DNA from: Rhinolophus ferrumequinum
Lineage: Eukaryota; Chordata; Mammalia; Chiroptera; Rhinolophidae
Assembly (NCBI RefSeq): GCF_004115265.2
Contig: NC_046284.1
Location: forward strand, 107,694,205 to 107,758,204
DNA: 64,000 bases
Direction of reading: 5' to 3'
The position numbers and the translations under genes are program-made. Positions 36,634-48,900 of this stretch are shown in pieces (position 1 is the first letter of the stretch; each line of letters starts with the position of its first letter). The notes under the pieces are model-generated. The model saw nothing but the letters and a program-made list of their open reading frames with translations, was not told where the DNA came from and did not search any database.

Positions 36634-37630
36634 AAAAATTCAGTCATGCTAGCCACATTTCAGGGCTCAAATGAGAGCCACATGTGGCTAGTGGCCAGTC
36701 TGTTGGACGACGCAGGTATAACATTTCCATCATTGCAGAAAGTTCTGTTGGACAGCAGCGGACTGGTTCATTCTCAATCTTGGCTACATATTAGAATCAT
36801 TGGCCATAGTTTTTTTGTTAATTTGTTTTCAATTTTAATACACACTGCTGATTTTAGGCCTCATCCTACAGGCATTTTATCTTCATAGAAACTTGACCTA
36901 GCGTTTTCTAGTAAGAAAAACACTAGGCAAATGAAGATTTTGATCTCAATAAAACCTCACACATTTCATGCTCAGATAATCATGTGAGATGTTGTCATTG
37001 AAGTTTGCTGAACTCCAGGCTATGGGGCCAGGTTCTACATAGGTAACTTTGTCAATGCAACACTTGCTTCATTTTTCCTTTCATTAGTTGAAAAGATGAC
37101 ATTGGAACAGTAAGAAAAACTTTAAAAGATTTTACACAACTATTATGTTATTTCCCTGGTACAGTCATTTTTGTTCAGGGTCTTTACCCTCTAGTCCTTG
37201 CATAGAGAATTGGAGTTTTCACAGGCCACCCCCAGCCTGGTTGTTCAATAGGTTTACAACTATAAAACTGGATCTCTCTTCATCAGTCCCCCCACCCCCA
37301 ACCTACAGAATATACAGAAATATCATCTCCAAATGCCTGCTTTCTAGATGCTTGGGAGATTCTGGCTTGTCCCACATATATTGTTATGCAAAGATATCGC
37401 ACCTCCTTCAGCTTTTGCTCCTACAAGGACAGTGGTGCCCCAGGGACCCAGGTTACTACAGTGGTGTCCTTTGCTTCTTCTGACTCATAGCCATGCCTCC
37501 ATTTCACACTTAAGAATCTCCAACAGTCACTCAACTAGGTTACATTCATAGAGTGGCTCTTCACGGTAGAGCCCTTTTTGCTATAGCTCCTTGTTCCAGC
37601 AAGAGCCCTGGAAAGATGTACTTGACATTG
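36634..37630. other. Non-genic stretch
   Basis: No gene is recognised. Open frames of up to 112 codons (37145-37483) lack any domain. Confidence 0.4.
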
Positions 37631-37633
37631 GAC

Positions 37634-38113
37634 TACAGTAATACTGTCCACCACCCTCAGTGGATGCCTAAAACCGCTGATAGTACTAAACCCCCTATAT
37701 ATTACTGTGTTTTCCCGAAAATAAGACCTAACCGGACAATCAGCTCTAATGCGTCTTTTGGAGCAGAAATTAATATAAGACCCAGTCTTATTTTACTATA
37801 TTATTTTATATTATATTAATTTTTGCTCCAAAAGCGCATTAGAGCTCATTGTCCGGCTAGGTCTTATTTTTGGGGAAACACGGTATGTGACTGATGGGTG
37901 GTAGCATCTGCATTGTGGAGATGGGGGCAAAAGGGATGATTCATGTCCTGGGCTGGACAGCATGAGTTTTCATCATGCTACTCAGATTAGTGCACAATTT
38001 AAAACATTAAATTATTTTTGGAATTTTCCATTTAATTTTTCAGACTGTGGTTGACTGTGGTTAACTGAAATCTTGGAAAGCAAAACCACAGATAAGGGGG
38101 GATTGCTGTATAT
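37634..38113 (-). mobile_element. Tigger/MER2-like DNA transposon with nested MITE
   Basis: The right end 'ttggaaagcaaaaccacaga' with 'taaggggggattgctgtata' and the 'tgactgtggttaactgaaat' block match Tigger1/MER2 ends. The left end reads 'actgtccaccaccctcagtg'. The MITE at 37705-37883 sits inside it. Confidence 0.6.
37705..37883. mobile_element. Palindromic 'CCGTGTTTCCC' MITE, copy A
   Basis: Inverted ends ('ctgtgttttcccgaaaataa' and 'tggggaaacacgg') with TA at 37703-37704 and 37884-37885. The arms contain 'ctctaatgcgtcttttggag' and its inverse. The centre is short and TA-rich. Non-coding. Confidence 0.85.
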
Positions 38114-38262
38114 ACACAGGAACCCCCCTAATCAACCATTCCCTAAGTGTGTGCATTTGGACTTTCCCTCTTTTGGGTGTTAGTAAGGGTAGCCATTATT
38201 CTCAATGGGGCTCAGTCTAGTGGCCCTACATGGCTAACCACTGTCCTTATTAGAGCCAGGAT

Positions 38263-38484
38263 TAGGGTGAGGCAAGTGAGGTGCTCGCTCTCAGAGTTGT
38301 GAAAGTGCAGGGTCGAACCTTCCCTTAAAATTTAGATACCGTGTTCATCATGGATTATTTTTTTGGCCTTAATTCTTATTTTTAAAACTATCATATTAAA
38401 ATATTTTTATCTTGCTTACTGAAGTCTTTTTGTTTGTTTGGCACTCAACTTGGTGCAAGTGCCTCATTCACCTCACCCTATTCC
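38263..38484. mobile_element. Possible short TIR DNA element
   Basis: Inverted ends 'attagggtgaggcaagtgag' and 'cattcacctcaccctattcc' surround an AT-rich centre. No family is named. Confidence 0.45.
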
Positions 38485-38984
38485 CAAACCCCGGTTCTTT
38501 CCATCAGGTTCCTTTGTCCGTCATTCAAATAGAACTTTAATGGTCCTACTGCTCATGACATCAAGTCATACCTAGTAAATCCCTCCCAGTACCCAGGTTA
38601 GGCCCTGAGCTACACATAGGATTGCTACCTTGTTGTAATCATGCTATTCACCATTTTTTAAATTATGTTTAGTTTTCATAAACAATTTTCCTTGTTTCTA
38701 GGTGCCTTAATTGCATCTTTTAACAGCTACAAGAGAGTTCACTTGGCTGATACACTATACTTACGAGTAACTATTCTATTATTGGATATTCAGGTTAGTT
38801 TCCATTTCTCATTCATTAATGAGTTTTTAGGTCTGCAAAGTTGCTCAGTGTTCAGGAGGTAGAGGCCTAAGTGAGATAAATTGCTCTGCCTAATAAAGTG
38901 GGAGGCTTTTTTTATGTCATTTTGGAGTTTGGGTGTTTGGGGATTTTTTTGTTTGTTTTCTGGTGGGCTGCAGAGAAGAGAAAG
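38485..38984. other. Non-genic stretch with an old L1 antisense trace
   Basis: No gene. The 38640-38820 part ('ctattattggatattcaggt' and 'aatgagttttta') resembles antisense L1 3' sequence, weakly. Confidence 0.35.
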
Positions 38985-40693
38985 AATTAAGTAGGACGGT
39001 GCTGTGGGCTTGGTCCTGGAGTTGGTGACTGGCTTCAGTGAGATGATCATGGCAGCTCGGACTGGTCAGAGGGCCCTGAGAAAGGTGGTCTCAATCTCGG
39101 GTTGTCGTCCAAAGTCGATGACAGCAGCTGAAGCCCCCAATCCGGCACAGGGGCCTGTGCGGAACGTCAGATATTTAGCTTCCTGTGGTATACTGATGAG
39201 CAGAACTCTTCCACCAAATACTTCAGTGTTGCCTAAGGAGATAGATGCAAGAACTTTCTTCAAAGTAGCTGCACCATTAATAAACAAAATAAAAGAATAT
39301 TCAGAGAGGAGAATTATAGGATACTCTATGCAGGAAATGTATGATGTCGTATCAGGAATGGAGGATTACAAGCATTTTGTTCCGTGGTGCAAAAAATCAG
39401 ATATAATATCAAAGAGATCTGGATGCTACAAAACACGATTAGAAATTGGGTTTCCACCTGTGTTGGAGCGCTATACATCAGTAGTAACCTTGGTGAAACC
39501 ACACTTGGTAAAGGCATCCTATACCGATGAGAAGCTTTTCAATCATTTGGAGACTGTTTGGCGTTTTAGCCCAGGTCTTCCTGGCTACCCGAGAACTTGT
39601 ATCTTGGATTTTGCAATTTCTTTTGAATTTCGCTCACTTCTGCACTCTCAGCTTGCCACATTATTTTTCGATGAAGTTGTAAAGCAGATGGTAGCTGCCT
39701 TTGAAAGAAGAGCATGTAAGCTGTATTGTCCAGAAACAAGTATACCTCGGGAATTAATGCTTCATGAAGTTCATCATACGTACAGAGAAAAAATAACTGG
39801 AACTGGTCACCTACTTGTAATTTTAGTTTATTCACTTTTAGAACATGGTTTTATCATTTGTTTTCAGAAGTCAGAAAGCACTTGTTCAACCCAGCTTTGA
39901 TGATTAACCTACACCATTGAAAATTTGCACTGGGAATATGGAACTACGTGTACATAGAATTCAATCAAGTATAATTCAAACTAATGTGTACAGTAGCATA
40001 TTTACAATAATGGACGTCATCACTATTGTTAGAATACCGACATCACTCTTCTGAGCAAAAACTGAAACTGTAAATATAAACCTTTTAGTTTCATTACCTG
40101 AAAGAGGTTAGTTGAGATACTCACCCAGTATATATTATGTTAACCATATCACGTTTAAGTTATTAAATTCAGACTATTTATAACTTATTGTCATAGGCCG
40201 GCCTCATGGGTTAGGATATTTGAGTAATCATCAGATACTTACAGTAAAAACTTTGACTTAAAAATACTATAATGAAAGTTCCCTGGCACTTTTCTAATTT
40301 TCAAATTGTTCTTATGGGAAGTGGTAGGTAATTCAATGCTATAGTGAACTTAGCTGCCTGGTAAACAGTGAATACTTGTTCATTTTTTTGGTGAGTGGTC
40401 CAGAGCTGTAAGCTACTGTTCTCATAGTTTGCAACCTTCTCCTAGGTACTTTGTTCTTTCAATAATGCTGATTGTGCGTCAAATTGTGTCTACAACAATG
40501 GGCAACAGATGAAGTTAAGTTGGTTAATATGCCTCCAGCACCACGCATCCCTATTTTCTATTTATTGTGTGTACTCACTTTCAATAATGTATTTCAAACT
40601 GATATTTTTGTAAACAAATCAATGTAAGGACAGAAGTGGTAACTTAATAAAGTTAATTTGTTTATTTTTTGCACCAAAAAAAAAAATTAAGTA
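38985..40693 (+). mobile_element. Retro-insertion boundaries of the COQ10B copy
   Basis: The 9-bp flanks 'aattaagta' occur at 38985-38993 and 40685-40693. Poly(A) runs at 40676-40686 after AATAAA at 40646-40651. The insert includes a short 5'UTR, the frame and about 775 bp of 3'UTR, so it appears near full length for the mRNA. Confidence 0.8.
39049..39900 (+). CDS. COQ10B-like retrogene with lost stop codon
   Basis: This is an intronless copy of COQ10B, a mitochondrial START/polyketide-cyclase-like protein that binds coenzyme Q and supports respiration. The frame is open from ATG 39049 (an in-frame ATG lies 6 bases upstream) for 283 codons. The targeting-like N-terminus is [20 protein letters not shown]. 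The START-like domain follows: [60 protein letters not shown], then [20 protein letters not shown]. The normal end, [10 protein letters not shown], is followed by TAC where a TAA is expected, so 38 extra residues derived from 3'UTR are read before TGA. A few substitutions at conserved places (CYKTRL, FKVAAPL, GPET to CPET) are seen. The flanks are those of a retro-insertion. Expression is unknown, and it may be a young pseudogene that has not yet decayed. Confidence 0.85.
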   Translation: MAARTGQRALRKVVSISGCRPKSMTAAEAPNPAQGPVRNVRYLASCGILMSRTLPPNTSVLPKEIDARTFFKVAAPLINKIKEYSERRIIGYSMQEMYDVVSGMEDYKHFVPWCKKSDIISKRSGCYKTRLEIGFPPVLERYTSVVTLVKPHLVKASYTDEKLFNHLETVWRFSPGLPGYPRTCILDFAISFEFRSLLHSQLATLFFDEVVKQMVAAFERRACKLYCPETSIPRELMLHEVHHTYREKITGTGHLLVILVYSLLEHGFIICFQKSESTCSTQL

Positions 40694-41027
40694 ACTTGTT
40701 GGAAAGCTGGAACCCAAGTTGGAAGACATAGTGGAGAGACATTTTAAAGAGAGAGATGTCTGATACTGAACTTAAGGTATCAACTATGCGGAGCCACAGT
40801 GGGGACCCCGACTGTTACTTACACATCTTCAGCAACCATCTACCACAGTGCAGACTGACTCAGAGACATATATAGGCAGCTATTAGCGTGCTATTTCACA
40901 TGTGTACCGAAGAAGCCACTAACAGATCAATTCCATCTAACAAAGGCAAAGACAGGATTTACGTGGGAGGAAGAGGAGAGAAGAAGAAATGGCAGACATT
41001 TGAAAATGGTGACATTTGTTTTCTTTT
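40694..41027. other. Non-genic stretch
   Basis: No gene or nameable repeat is seen. Confidence 0.4.
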
Positions 41028-41042
41028 CCTTAGTGTCTTTTC

Positions 41043-41235
41043 TTTTTTATATATAAATTTTATTGGGGAATATAGGGGAACCGTGTGTTTTTCCAGGACC
41101 CATCAACTCCAAGTCCAGTTGTTGTCTTCAATCTAGTTGTGGAGGGCACAGCTCACTGGCCCATGTGGGAATCAAACCGGCGACATTGGTGCTATGAGTA
41201 CTGCCATCTAACCAACTGAGCCAACTGGCTGTCCC
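41043..41235 (-). mobile_element. VES SINE, minus strand
   Basis: Reverse of the VES body: 'tattggggaatatagggga', then 'ggacccatcaactccaagtc', then 'gccaactggctgtcccc'. A perfect 15-bp target duplication 'ccttagtgtcttttc' lies at 41028-41042 and 41236-41250. Confidence 0.92.
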
Positions 41236-41250
41236 CCTTAGTGTCTTTTC

Positions 41251-42820
41251 TGATGCTAAACAGCTGGTAGCAAGCAAAGAGGCCACTGCTGATGCCAACC
41301 AATGAAAGACCACCAGGGACACACCTGTAGTCAAACCAAATTAGCTTCTTTTCACTGGCTGCAGCTAGCAAGAATTCACTCCAGGGGAACCTGGGGCACT
41401 TCAGTAAGAGGGACCAGAGATGGGGGTAATTACAAGGTTTAGACAGGTGTTGAGGGATTCTAAGGAGAGTTTTAGGAGGCAGGGACATGTTCTGAATTCG
41501 ATGTTGTCAAGAGGCAGCAGCAATACAATAATTGGGCTTTTTTTTTTGAGAGAGAGAGAGAGATGGGAAGATTAAGAAGAGACTAGAATTGTGATTGGTA
41601 AAGGAGCAGCAGTGAGTCTTGTTAGTCAAAGGTGGGGGACTGTTAATCATTTTCCTTGTTGAGAAGTGGCCTTGCTTCTGTCTAGTTCCAAACATGGTCA
41701 CAGACTGGCCTTCTCTGGACATTATTTATTTTCCATGAGTGCTATTTATCTTCAGCTGGGAACATCATGACCTAGCTGCCAGCAGGGCTGTTTTTCACTT
41801 CCTCAGTCCCTCCTGACAAGGTCAGCCCGCAGGATGTTAATCTGTGGGGTCCTGGTGCACAGCAGTCAGGGCATTCTGCCCTTGAACCACTGGATCAGTC
41901 ATCAAGAGAATAATTTTGGTTGTTCACAGATGCACCAGGAGGTCCTGGGAGCCTATTGCCATAGGTTTGGGGTGGGCTGTTTCTGCTTTGTGTCTGCCAG
42001 CGTTGGTTGATAGCACCTGTATTTCATTATGTTCTCATCCCGTTTCTCTGAACAGATGTAAATGTGGGGTCTTAGCTTCACTTCCTTTCAGATGCAGATC
42101 CCAAGGCCACAGCTTGTGCACAGGTAATTCACTGTAGAAAGTTTGCCCTTTTAACCAGGGTGGCTCAGGGGCCCACCTGAAGCCCTGCAGAAGATCCACC
42201 TCAGAATGGTCCAAATGAGACCCATCAGCCATTCTCATGTGGATTTGCCAGAATGACTGATCAGCCCCCATAGGTGTCCCCTGCCTGGCAGATGTTAAAC
42301 ATGTCCTCAATATGTGAGAAATGAATGGGTAAACGAAAAAAATGTTTGAACCCTGAGAGTTTCCAATGATTTCTGTGACCACCATGTTAGTAGAATCAAG
42401 TCCCAAAGAAGTTGGAAAACCTTACACCTGATCTGGCTTTATCTAGATATCCCAGGTCTGGTAGAGCTTCTATAAGTAATCAACCAGAGTTCTATCTGGC
42501 TCTCCCTGGCCACAGAGGGAGGGTTCTTTCTGTCCTTGTGGGTGAAGGTCCTCAGCAAGTGCCTTCCCCCAATGACCAGACCCACTTTGGGCTCAGTAAC
42601 AAGAAGAGGAGTAACAAGAAGGAAAATAGACTAGCTGTATCCTGCTCCTATGCCATCGAATTGGCTGCACACCTTCTCAGGGAGCTCCAACTCGACAATG
42701 TACTTCTACTTTTAGGGATACAATTCCCGCAGTAAAACTCTGAATAGTCAAGTTTAAGCATGTAGCAAGTTAAGAAAGACTTGCCAGAACTGAAAAGGAG
42801 CCCAGAATGACTGAAACTAG
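41251..42820. other. Non-genic stretch
   Basis: No gene is recognised. An (AG)n run lies at 41549-41562. A 107-codon frame (42412-42735) and a 123-codon minus frame (42035-42406) have no domain. The texture suggests an old LTR-type repeat, but I cannot name one. Confidence 0.35.
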
Positions 42821-42822
42821 TA

Positions 42823-42965
42823 CCGTGTTTCCCCGAAAATAAGACCGGGTCTTATATTAATTTTGCTCTAAAAGACGCATTAGGGCTTATGTTCAGGGGA
42901 TGTCATCCTGAAAAATCATGTTAGGGCTTATTTTCTGATTAGGTCTTATTTTCGGGGAAACATGG
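42823..42965. mobile_element. Palindromic MITE, copy B (short)
   Basis: The ends 'ccgtgtttccccgaaaataa' and 'tttcggggaaacatgg' are flanked by TA at 42821-42822 and 42966-42967. The centre has no TA-rich expansion, unlike the other four copies. Confidence 0.88.
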
Positions 42966-42967
42966 TA

Positions 42968-43568
42968 ATGTACATAAATAGCCGAACCAGTTTGTCTCTT
43001 GTTCAAAATCCTATTCTATTTGTAGGCAATTTTCTTCCACTTGAAACTCTCTTATTACATACCATTTCATTTAAAATGTTAATTCTCCCTCTTCTTGTAA
43101 TTTAACCCTCCACTAATCATTTCTGGGATGGAAACACATATTCCTAAGTGAAATTCTTCTGAAGAGCTGAATTAAGCAGACAGTGGGTTTGTTGCTCTAA
43201 TTTCTTATCTAATGGTTAATAGAATTGCCAACTTGAAAAACTTTTTCAAAGTCTTAAAAGTGATCCATGATAATGTTTTTCTGCAAACTAAAGTTTTGGG
43301 GGCCAGATAGAGGTTTATATCTCAGTAATTAAAGTAAAAAAAAAGACCAAATAATAAAAATATGTTGCCCCAAAATTGTATTTACAAAAATGCCTTAATA
43401 GTCTATAAAAATAGAGCACAACTCTCTTTCCAAATAAAAGGAAAGCCATAGAGATCTGCATTCTAGCCTTGGGTCTCCTGGTTACTAGTTAAGTGACCTT
43501 GGGCACGTGTCTACAACTCCCACCAAACTTATGAGTCCATTTATAACAAAAATGATAGAAATCAGATC
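42968..43568. other. Non-genic stretch with a MIR trace
   Basis: No gene. A MIR-like piece lies at 43440-43530 ('ctggttactagttaagtgac', 'cttgggcacgtgtc'). Confidence 0.45.
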
Positions 43569-44661
43569 AAGAAACACAAAGAAGATTGACATCATCAAAA
43601 CGGCGGCGTGAGGTGAGCCTCTGTAAAGCTCCCCTGGAATTTACAACTAATCGAACAACAATAACTCCACAAAGGCCTCCCTGCACAGCAGACAGGCAAG
43701 ATGAAGAGGCCCACTACTGAATTCACCGAAAGGTGGGTGAATCCCGCGAGCAGGGGAGGAGGGAAGGGAGAAGTGCGGAGACGGAGCCGCGGGCGGGCGC
43801 AGGACGCAGACCTGGCTCAGTGCTCCGAGCTCGCTGCATCCCGGAGCTACCGCAGCTGCGGGACAGGGAAGCACTCGGACTGCTAGGGCTCCGCTTATGG
43901 CCCACAGGGCTGAGGGGGCAGCATGTAACACGGCTGAACCCAACGCTCACGGCAGAGACCTCCGAGAAAAGACTGAGGGAAGAAGGCTGAAAACGGTGGT
44001 TTAAGCCCTCCCTGCCGAGCAGAGAACAGAAGCCTTAGGCACCAAGACTGGCCGCCCCCTCCCACCCTCCCAGAGCTCGCCCCGCCCCCACCTGCCTGGT
44101 GCTGGAAGCGGAACAGTAGCAGTGTCAGATCAAAAGAACAGAATATTTGCTGTTCTGAGAACTGTGGACCGCAGACACAGATTCGCAGCCCAACTAGTTC
44201 TGGCAGAGGGGAGGGAGCTGTGGAAGCAGGACTGGCTGTGGTGGTGGTCGCCACCATTGCTCTGGGCCATCTCTCACAACTCACCCCGCCCCGGCCCCAC
44301 CTATCTGGGCAGATCCCTGGAGGAGTAAACAGAACTGCTGAAACATACAGGCTCTGAATCTGGTGCAGGAAGAGCTTTGGAACTTCAAAAGCTCTCCACA
44401 TATCCACACGGACACTGCGCCCTGCGACCCAGGTGAACTATTAACAGAGGAGAAGTCCGTCTCCCAGGGAATCCCCCCATTGTGTGAGAAGCTGGAATAG
44501 TGCAGAGAAAACATAGCACTACCATGTGAGAGAGAAAAGAAGGCTGCAGTCGGAGAGAAAATAAAACATTCTACCAACAAATACTGGAAAACAAAAGAAA
44601 GACCTCTTCAGAAGCCACTCCTGTAGATGTCTAGGAAGAAAATAATAACTCAGTAATTGCC

Positions 44662-45559
44662 ATGAATAACCAAGGCAACAAGACAGCTCAGAAAGAGTGA
44701 AAAGTCTCCAGAAAAGGAACTTAAAGATATGGAAATATGTGACTTAAATGACAGAGAATTCAAGATTGCAGTTCTGAAAAAACTCAACGAGATGCAAGAA
44801 AACACAGAAAGGCAGTTTAATGAACTCAGAAACACAATCAAAGAACAACATGAGCATTTAACAAAAGAGATTGAAATTTTAAAAAAGAACCAAATAGAAT
44901 TTCTGGAGATTAAGAACTCAATAGAAGAAATTAAGAATGAAATAACCAGCTTAGATAGTAGAGTTGACCAAATGGAGGAAAGAATCAGTGACATCGAATA
45001 TAGAAACCTGGAAATTATACAGATGGAAAAAGAAAGAGAATTGAGACTTAAAAGAAATGAAAGAACTCTACAAGAACTTTCTGACTCCATCAGAGAGAAC
45101 AATATAAGAATAATGGGCATACCAGAAGGAGAAGAAAGAGAGAAGGGAACAGAGAATATATTCAAACAAATTGTTGATGAGAACTTCCCAAACTTGTGGA
45201 CAAAACTGGATCCTCGAATCCAAGAAGCAAAGAGAACACCTAATTACCTCAATCCCAGCAGGCCTTCTCCAAGGCACATTGTATTGAAGCTGTCTAAAAT
45301 CAAGGACAAAGAAAGAATCCTCAAGGCAGCCAGGGAAAAGAAGACGGTAACCTACAAAGGAAAGCCCATTAGATTATCATCAGATTTTTCAGCAGGAACT
45401 CTACAAGCCAGGAGGGAGCGGAATCAAATATTCAAACTATTGAAAGAGAGAAATTATGAGCCAAGAATAATATATCCAGCAAAGATATCCTTTAGATATG
45501 AAGGAGGAATAAAGACCTTTCCAGACATACAGAAACTGAGGGAATTTTCTAATACATGA
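44662..45559 (+). pseudogene. L1 ORF1 (RNA-binding chaperone), N-terminus broken
   Basis: The probable native start, ATG 44662 (MNNQGNKTAQKE), meets a TGA after 12 codons. The main frame runs from about 44666 and has its first ATG at 44729. This fits a small indel at about 44690-44700. From 44729 it reads 276 residues: a heptad-rich coiled coil (about residues 10-110, LNEMQENTERQFNELRNTI and similar), the RRM-type domain (IRENNIRIMGIPEGEE, NFPNLW), and the C-terminal domain with PRHIVLKLSKIKDKERILKA and QARRERNQIFKLLKER. ORF1p trimers coat L1 RNA. It overlaps the next frame by 4 bases (ATGA). Confidence 0.88.
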
Positions 45560-45906
45560 CCTGCACTACAAGAAATACTAAAGGAGGCTATTCGACCACC
45601 ATCAACAGGGACAATTTGTGGCAAGCAAAACATAAAAAGGAGGAGAGTAAAGGCCTGAACCGGAATATAGGAATGGAGAAAGTAAGTATGCTGAAGAAAA
45701 TGGAATACTCTAAATATCAAACTTTCTTTTACATAAACTTAAGGGTAACCACTCAAAAAAAATCCAGAACTGAAATATATACTGTAATGAAAGAAGAAAC
45801 AGAGGGGAACATCATAGAATACCACCACACAGAAATAATAGACAACAACAAAAAGGCAAAGAAACAATGGAGACACAGCCTTACCAGAAAACTAAAGATA
45901 GAATGA
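45556..45906 (+). CDS. Open middle frame between L1 ORF1 and ORF2 (116 aa)
   Basis: ORF1's TGA at 45557-45559 overlaps the ATG at 45556. This frame then stays open for 116 codons and stops with TGA at 45904-45906, overlapping the ORF2 ATG at 45903. The product would be basic and lysine-rich, with no domain I recognise. The inter-ORF region is usually non-coding, and human L1 has a much shorter one. It may be chance in A-rich sequence or a real relay frame. Confidence 0.4.
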   Translation: MTCTTRNTKGGYSTTINRDNLWQAKHKKEESKGLNRNIGMEKVSMLKKMEYSKYQTFFYINLRVTTQKKSRTEIYTVMKEETEGNIIEYHHTEIIDNNKKAKKQWRHSLTRKLKIE

Positions 45907-48900
45907 CAGGAAATCCTCACATATCAATAATCACCGTAAATGTAAATGGACTGAACTCACCAATAAAAAGACACAGAGAAGCAGATTGGATCAAAAAACT
46001 AAACCCAACCATATGCTGTCTCCAAGAGACACATCTCAGCTACAAGGACAAGCATAGACTCAAAGTGAAAGGGTGGAAATTGACACTCCAAGCAAATGGT
46101 ACCCAGAGAATATCAGGTGTAGCCATAATGATATCAGATGAAACAGACTTCAGGGTGAAAAAGATAACAAGAGACAAAGATGGACATTTCATAATGGTAA
46201 AGGGGACTATACAACAAGACATAACAGTCATCAACATTTATGCCCCCAATCAGGGAGCACCGAAATATACCAAGCAACTACTAACAGAAGTAAAGGGAGA
46301 AATTGACCAAAACACAATTATACTAGGGGACTTAAATACATCATTGACAGCTATGGGATAGATCATCCAAACAGAAAATAAATAACGAAATAGCAGCCCT
46401 AAATGACACATTAGATGAAATGGACATAATTGACATTTATAGAGCACTTCATCCTAAAACATCAGACTATACATTCTTTTCTAGTGTACATGGAACATTC
46501 TCAAGGATAGACCATATATTGGGACATAAAATCAGCCTCACCAAATTTAAGGAGAATGAAATCATACCAAGCATATTCTCTGATCACAAGGCTTTGAAAT
46601 TGGATATCAACTGCAAAAAGAAAGCAGGAAAAAACACAAATACATGGAAATTAAACAACATACTTTTAAAGAATGACTGGGTCAAAGAAGAAATTAGAAG
46701 AGAGATCAAAAGATACATAGAAATAAATGACAATGAAAATACATCCTACCAAAATTTTTGGGATGCAGCGAAAGCAGTTTTAGGAGGGAAATTTATATCA
46801 TTACAGGCCTATCTCAAGAAACAAGAAAAATCCCAAATAAATAACCTCATGTGACACCTTAAAGAACTAGAAAAAGAAGAACAAGTGAAACCCAAGGTCA
46901 GTAGAAGAAAGGAAATAACAAAAATCAGAGCAGAACTAAATGAAATAGAGAACAAAAACACAATAGAAAAAATTAATGTGACAAAGAGCTGGTTCTTTGA
47001 AAAGATTAACAAAATTGACAAACCCTTGGCTAGACTCACTAAGATAAAAAGAGAGAAGATACTAATTAACAAAATCAGAAATGAAAAAGGGGAAGTTATC
47101 ACGGACACCACAGAAATACAAAGGATCATCCAAGAATACTATGAAGGACTATATGCCACCAAATTCAATAACCTAGAAGAAATGGACAAGTTCTTAGAAA
47201 CATATAGCCTTCCAAGGCTGAACCATGAAGAAGTGGAAAATCTAAACAGACCGATCACCAGTAACGAAATTGAATCAGTCATCTAAAACCTTCCCAAAAG
47301 CAAAAGTCCAGGACCAGATGGCTTCACTAGTGAATTCTACCAAACCTTCAAAGAGGATCTAATACGAATCCTGCTCAAACTCTTCCAAAAAATTGAAGAA
47401 GAGACAGTACTCCTAACTCATTTTATGAGGCCAACATTACCCTGATACAAAACCTGGTAAGGACAACACAAAAAAAGAAAACTACAGACCAGTATCTCTG
47501 ATGAATACAGATGCAAAAATCCTAAACAAAATTCTAGCAACTCGAATACAACAATGCATTAAAAAGATTATACATCACGATCAAGTGGGCCTATCTCAAG
47601 TGGGCCCAGGGCACAAGGATGGTTCAACATCCGCAAATCCATCAATGTGATACATCACATAAACAAAATAAAGGACAAAAATCATATATCAATTGATGCA
47701 GAAAAAGCATTTGACAAGATACGACATCCATTTATGATTAAAACACTTAATAAAATAGGTATAGAAGGAAAATACCTTAACATAATAAAGGCCATATATG
47801 ACAAGCCCTCAGCTAATTTCATAATTAATTAATGGTGAAAAACTGAAGCCCTTTGCTCTACGTTCAGGAACACGACAGGGCTGTCCTCTATCACCTCTGC
47901 TTTTCAACATAGAGTTGGAAGTCCTTGCCAGAGCAATCAGGCAAGAGAAAGAAATAAAAGGCATCCACATTGGGAATGAAGAAGTTAAATTATCACTCTT
48001 TGCAGATGACATGATGCTATATATAGAAAACCCTAAAGACTCCACCAAAAAGCTACGAGAAACAATCAACGAATACAGTAAAGTTGCTGGCTACAAAATC
48101 AACGTACAAAAGTCCATTGCATTCCTATATACTAACAATGAAATCTCAGAAAAAGAAATACAAAAAACAATTCCTTTTGCAATTGCAGCAAAAAGAATAA
48201 AATACCTAGGAATAAACTTAACCAGGATGTGAAGGACCTACATGCTGAAAACTATAAGACATTTTTGAAAGAAATTGAAGAAGACACAAAGAAATGGAAA
48301 GACATTCCGTGCTCATGGATTGGAAGAATCAACATAGTTAAAATGGCCGTATTACCCAAAGCAGTATACAAATTTAATGCAATCCCCATCAAAATCTCAA
48401 TGGCATTTTTTAAAGAAATAGAACAAAAAAATCATCAGATTTGTTTGGAACCACAAAAGACCCCAAATAGCCAAAGCAATCTTAAGAAAAAAGAACGATA
48501 CTGGAGGTATCACACTCCCTGACTTTAGCTTGTACTACAGGGCTACAATAATCAAAACAGCATGGTATTGGCAGAAAAACAGACACATAGACCAATGGAA
48601 TAGAATTGAGAACCCAGAAATAAAACCACATAAATATGGACAGATAATTTTTGACAAGCTAAAAACATACAGTGGAGGAAAGACAGCCTCTTCAATAAAT
48701 GGCGCTGGGAGAATTGGACAGCCACATGCCAAAGAATGAAACTGGACTGCTATCTGTCACCATGTACCAAAATTAATTCAAAATGGATCAAAAACTTAAG
48801 CATAAGACCTGACACAATAAACTGCATAGAAGAAAACATAGGTACTAAACTTATGGACCTTGGGTTCAAAGAGCATTTTATGAATTTTACTCCAAAGGCA

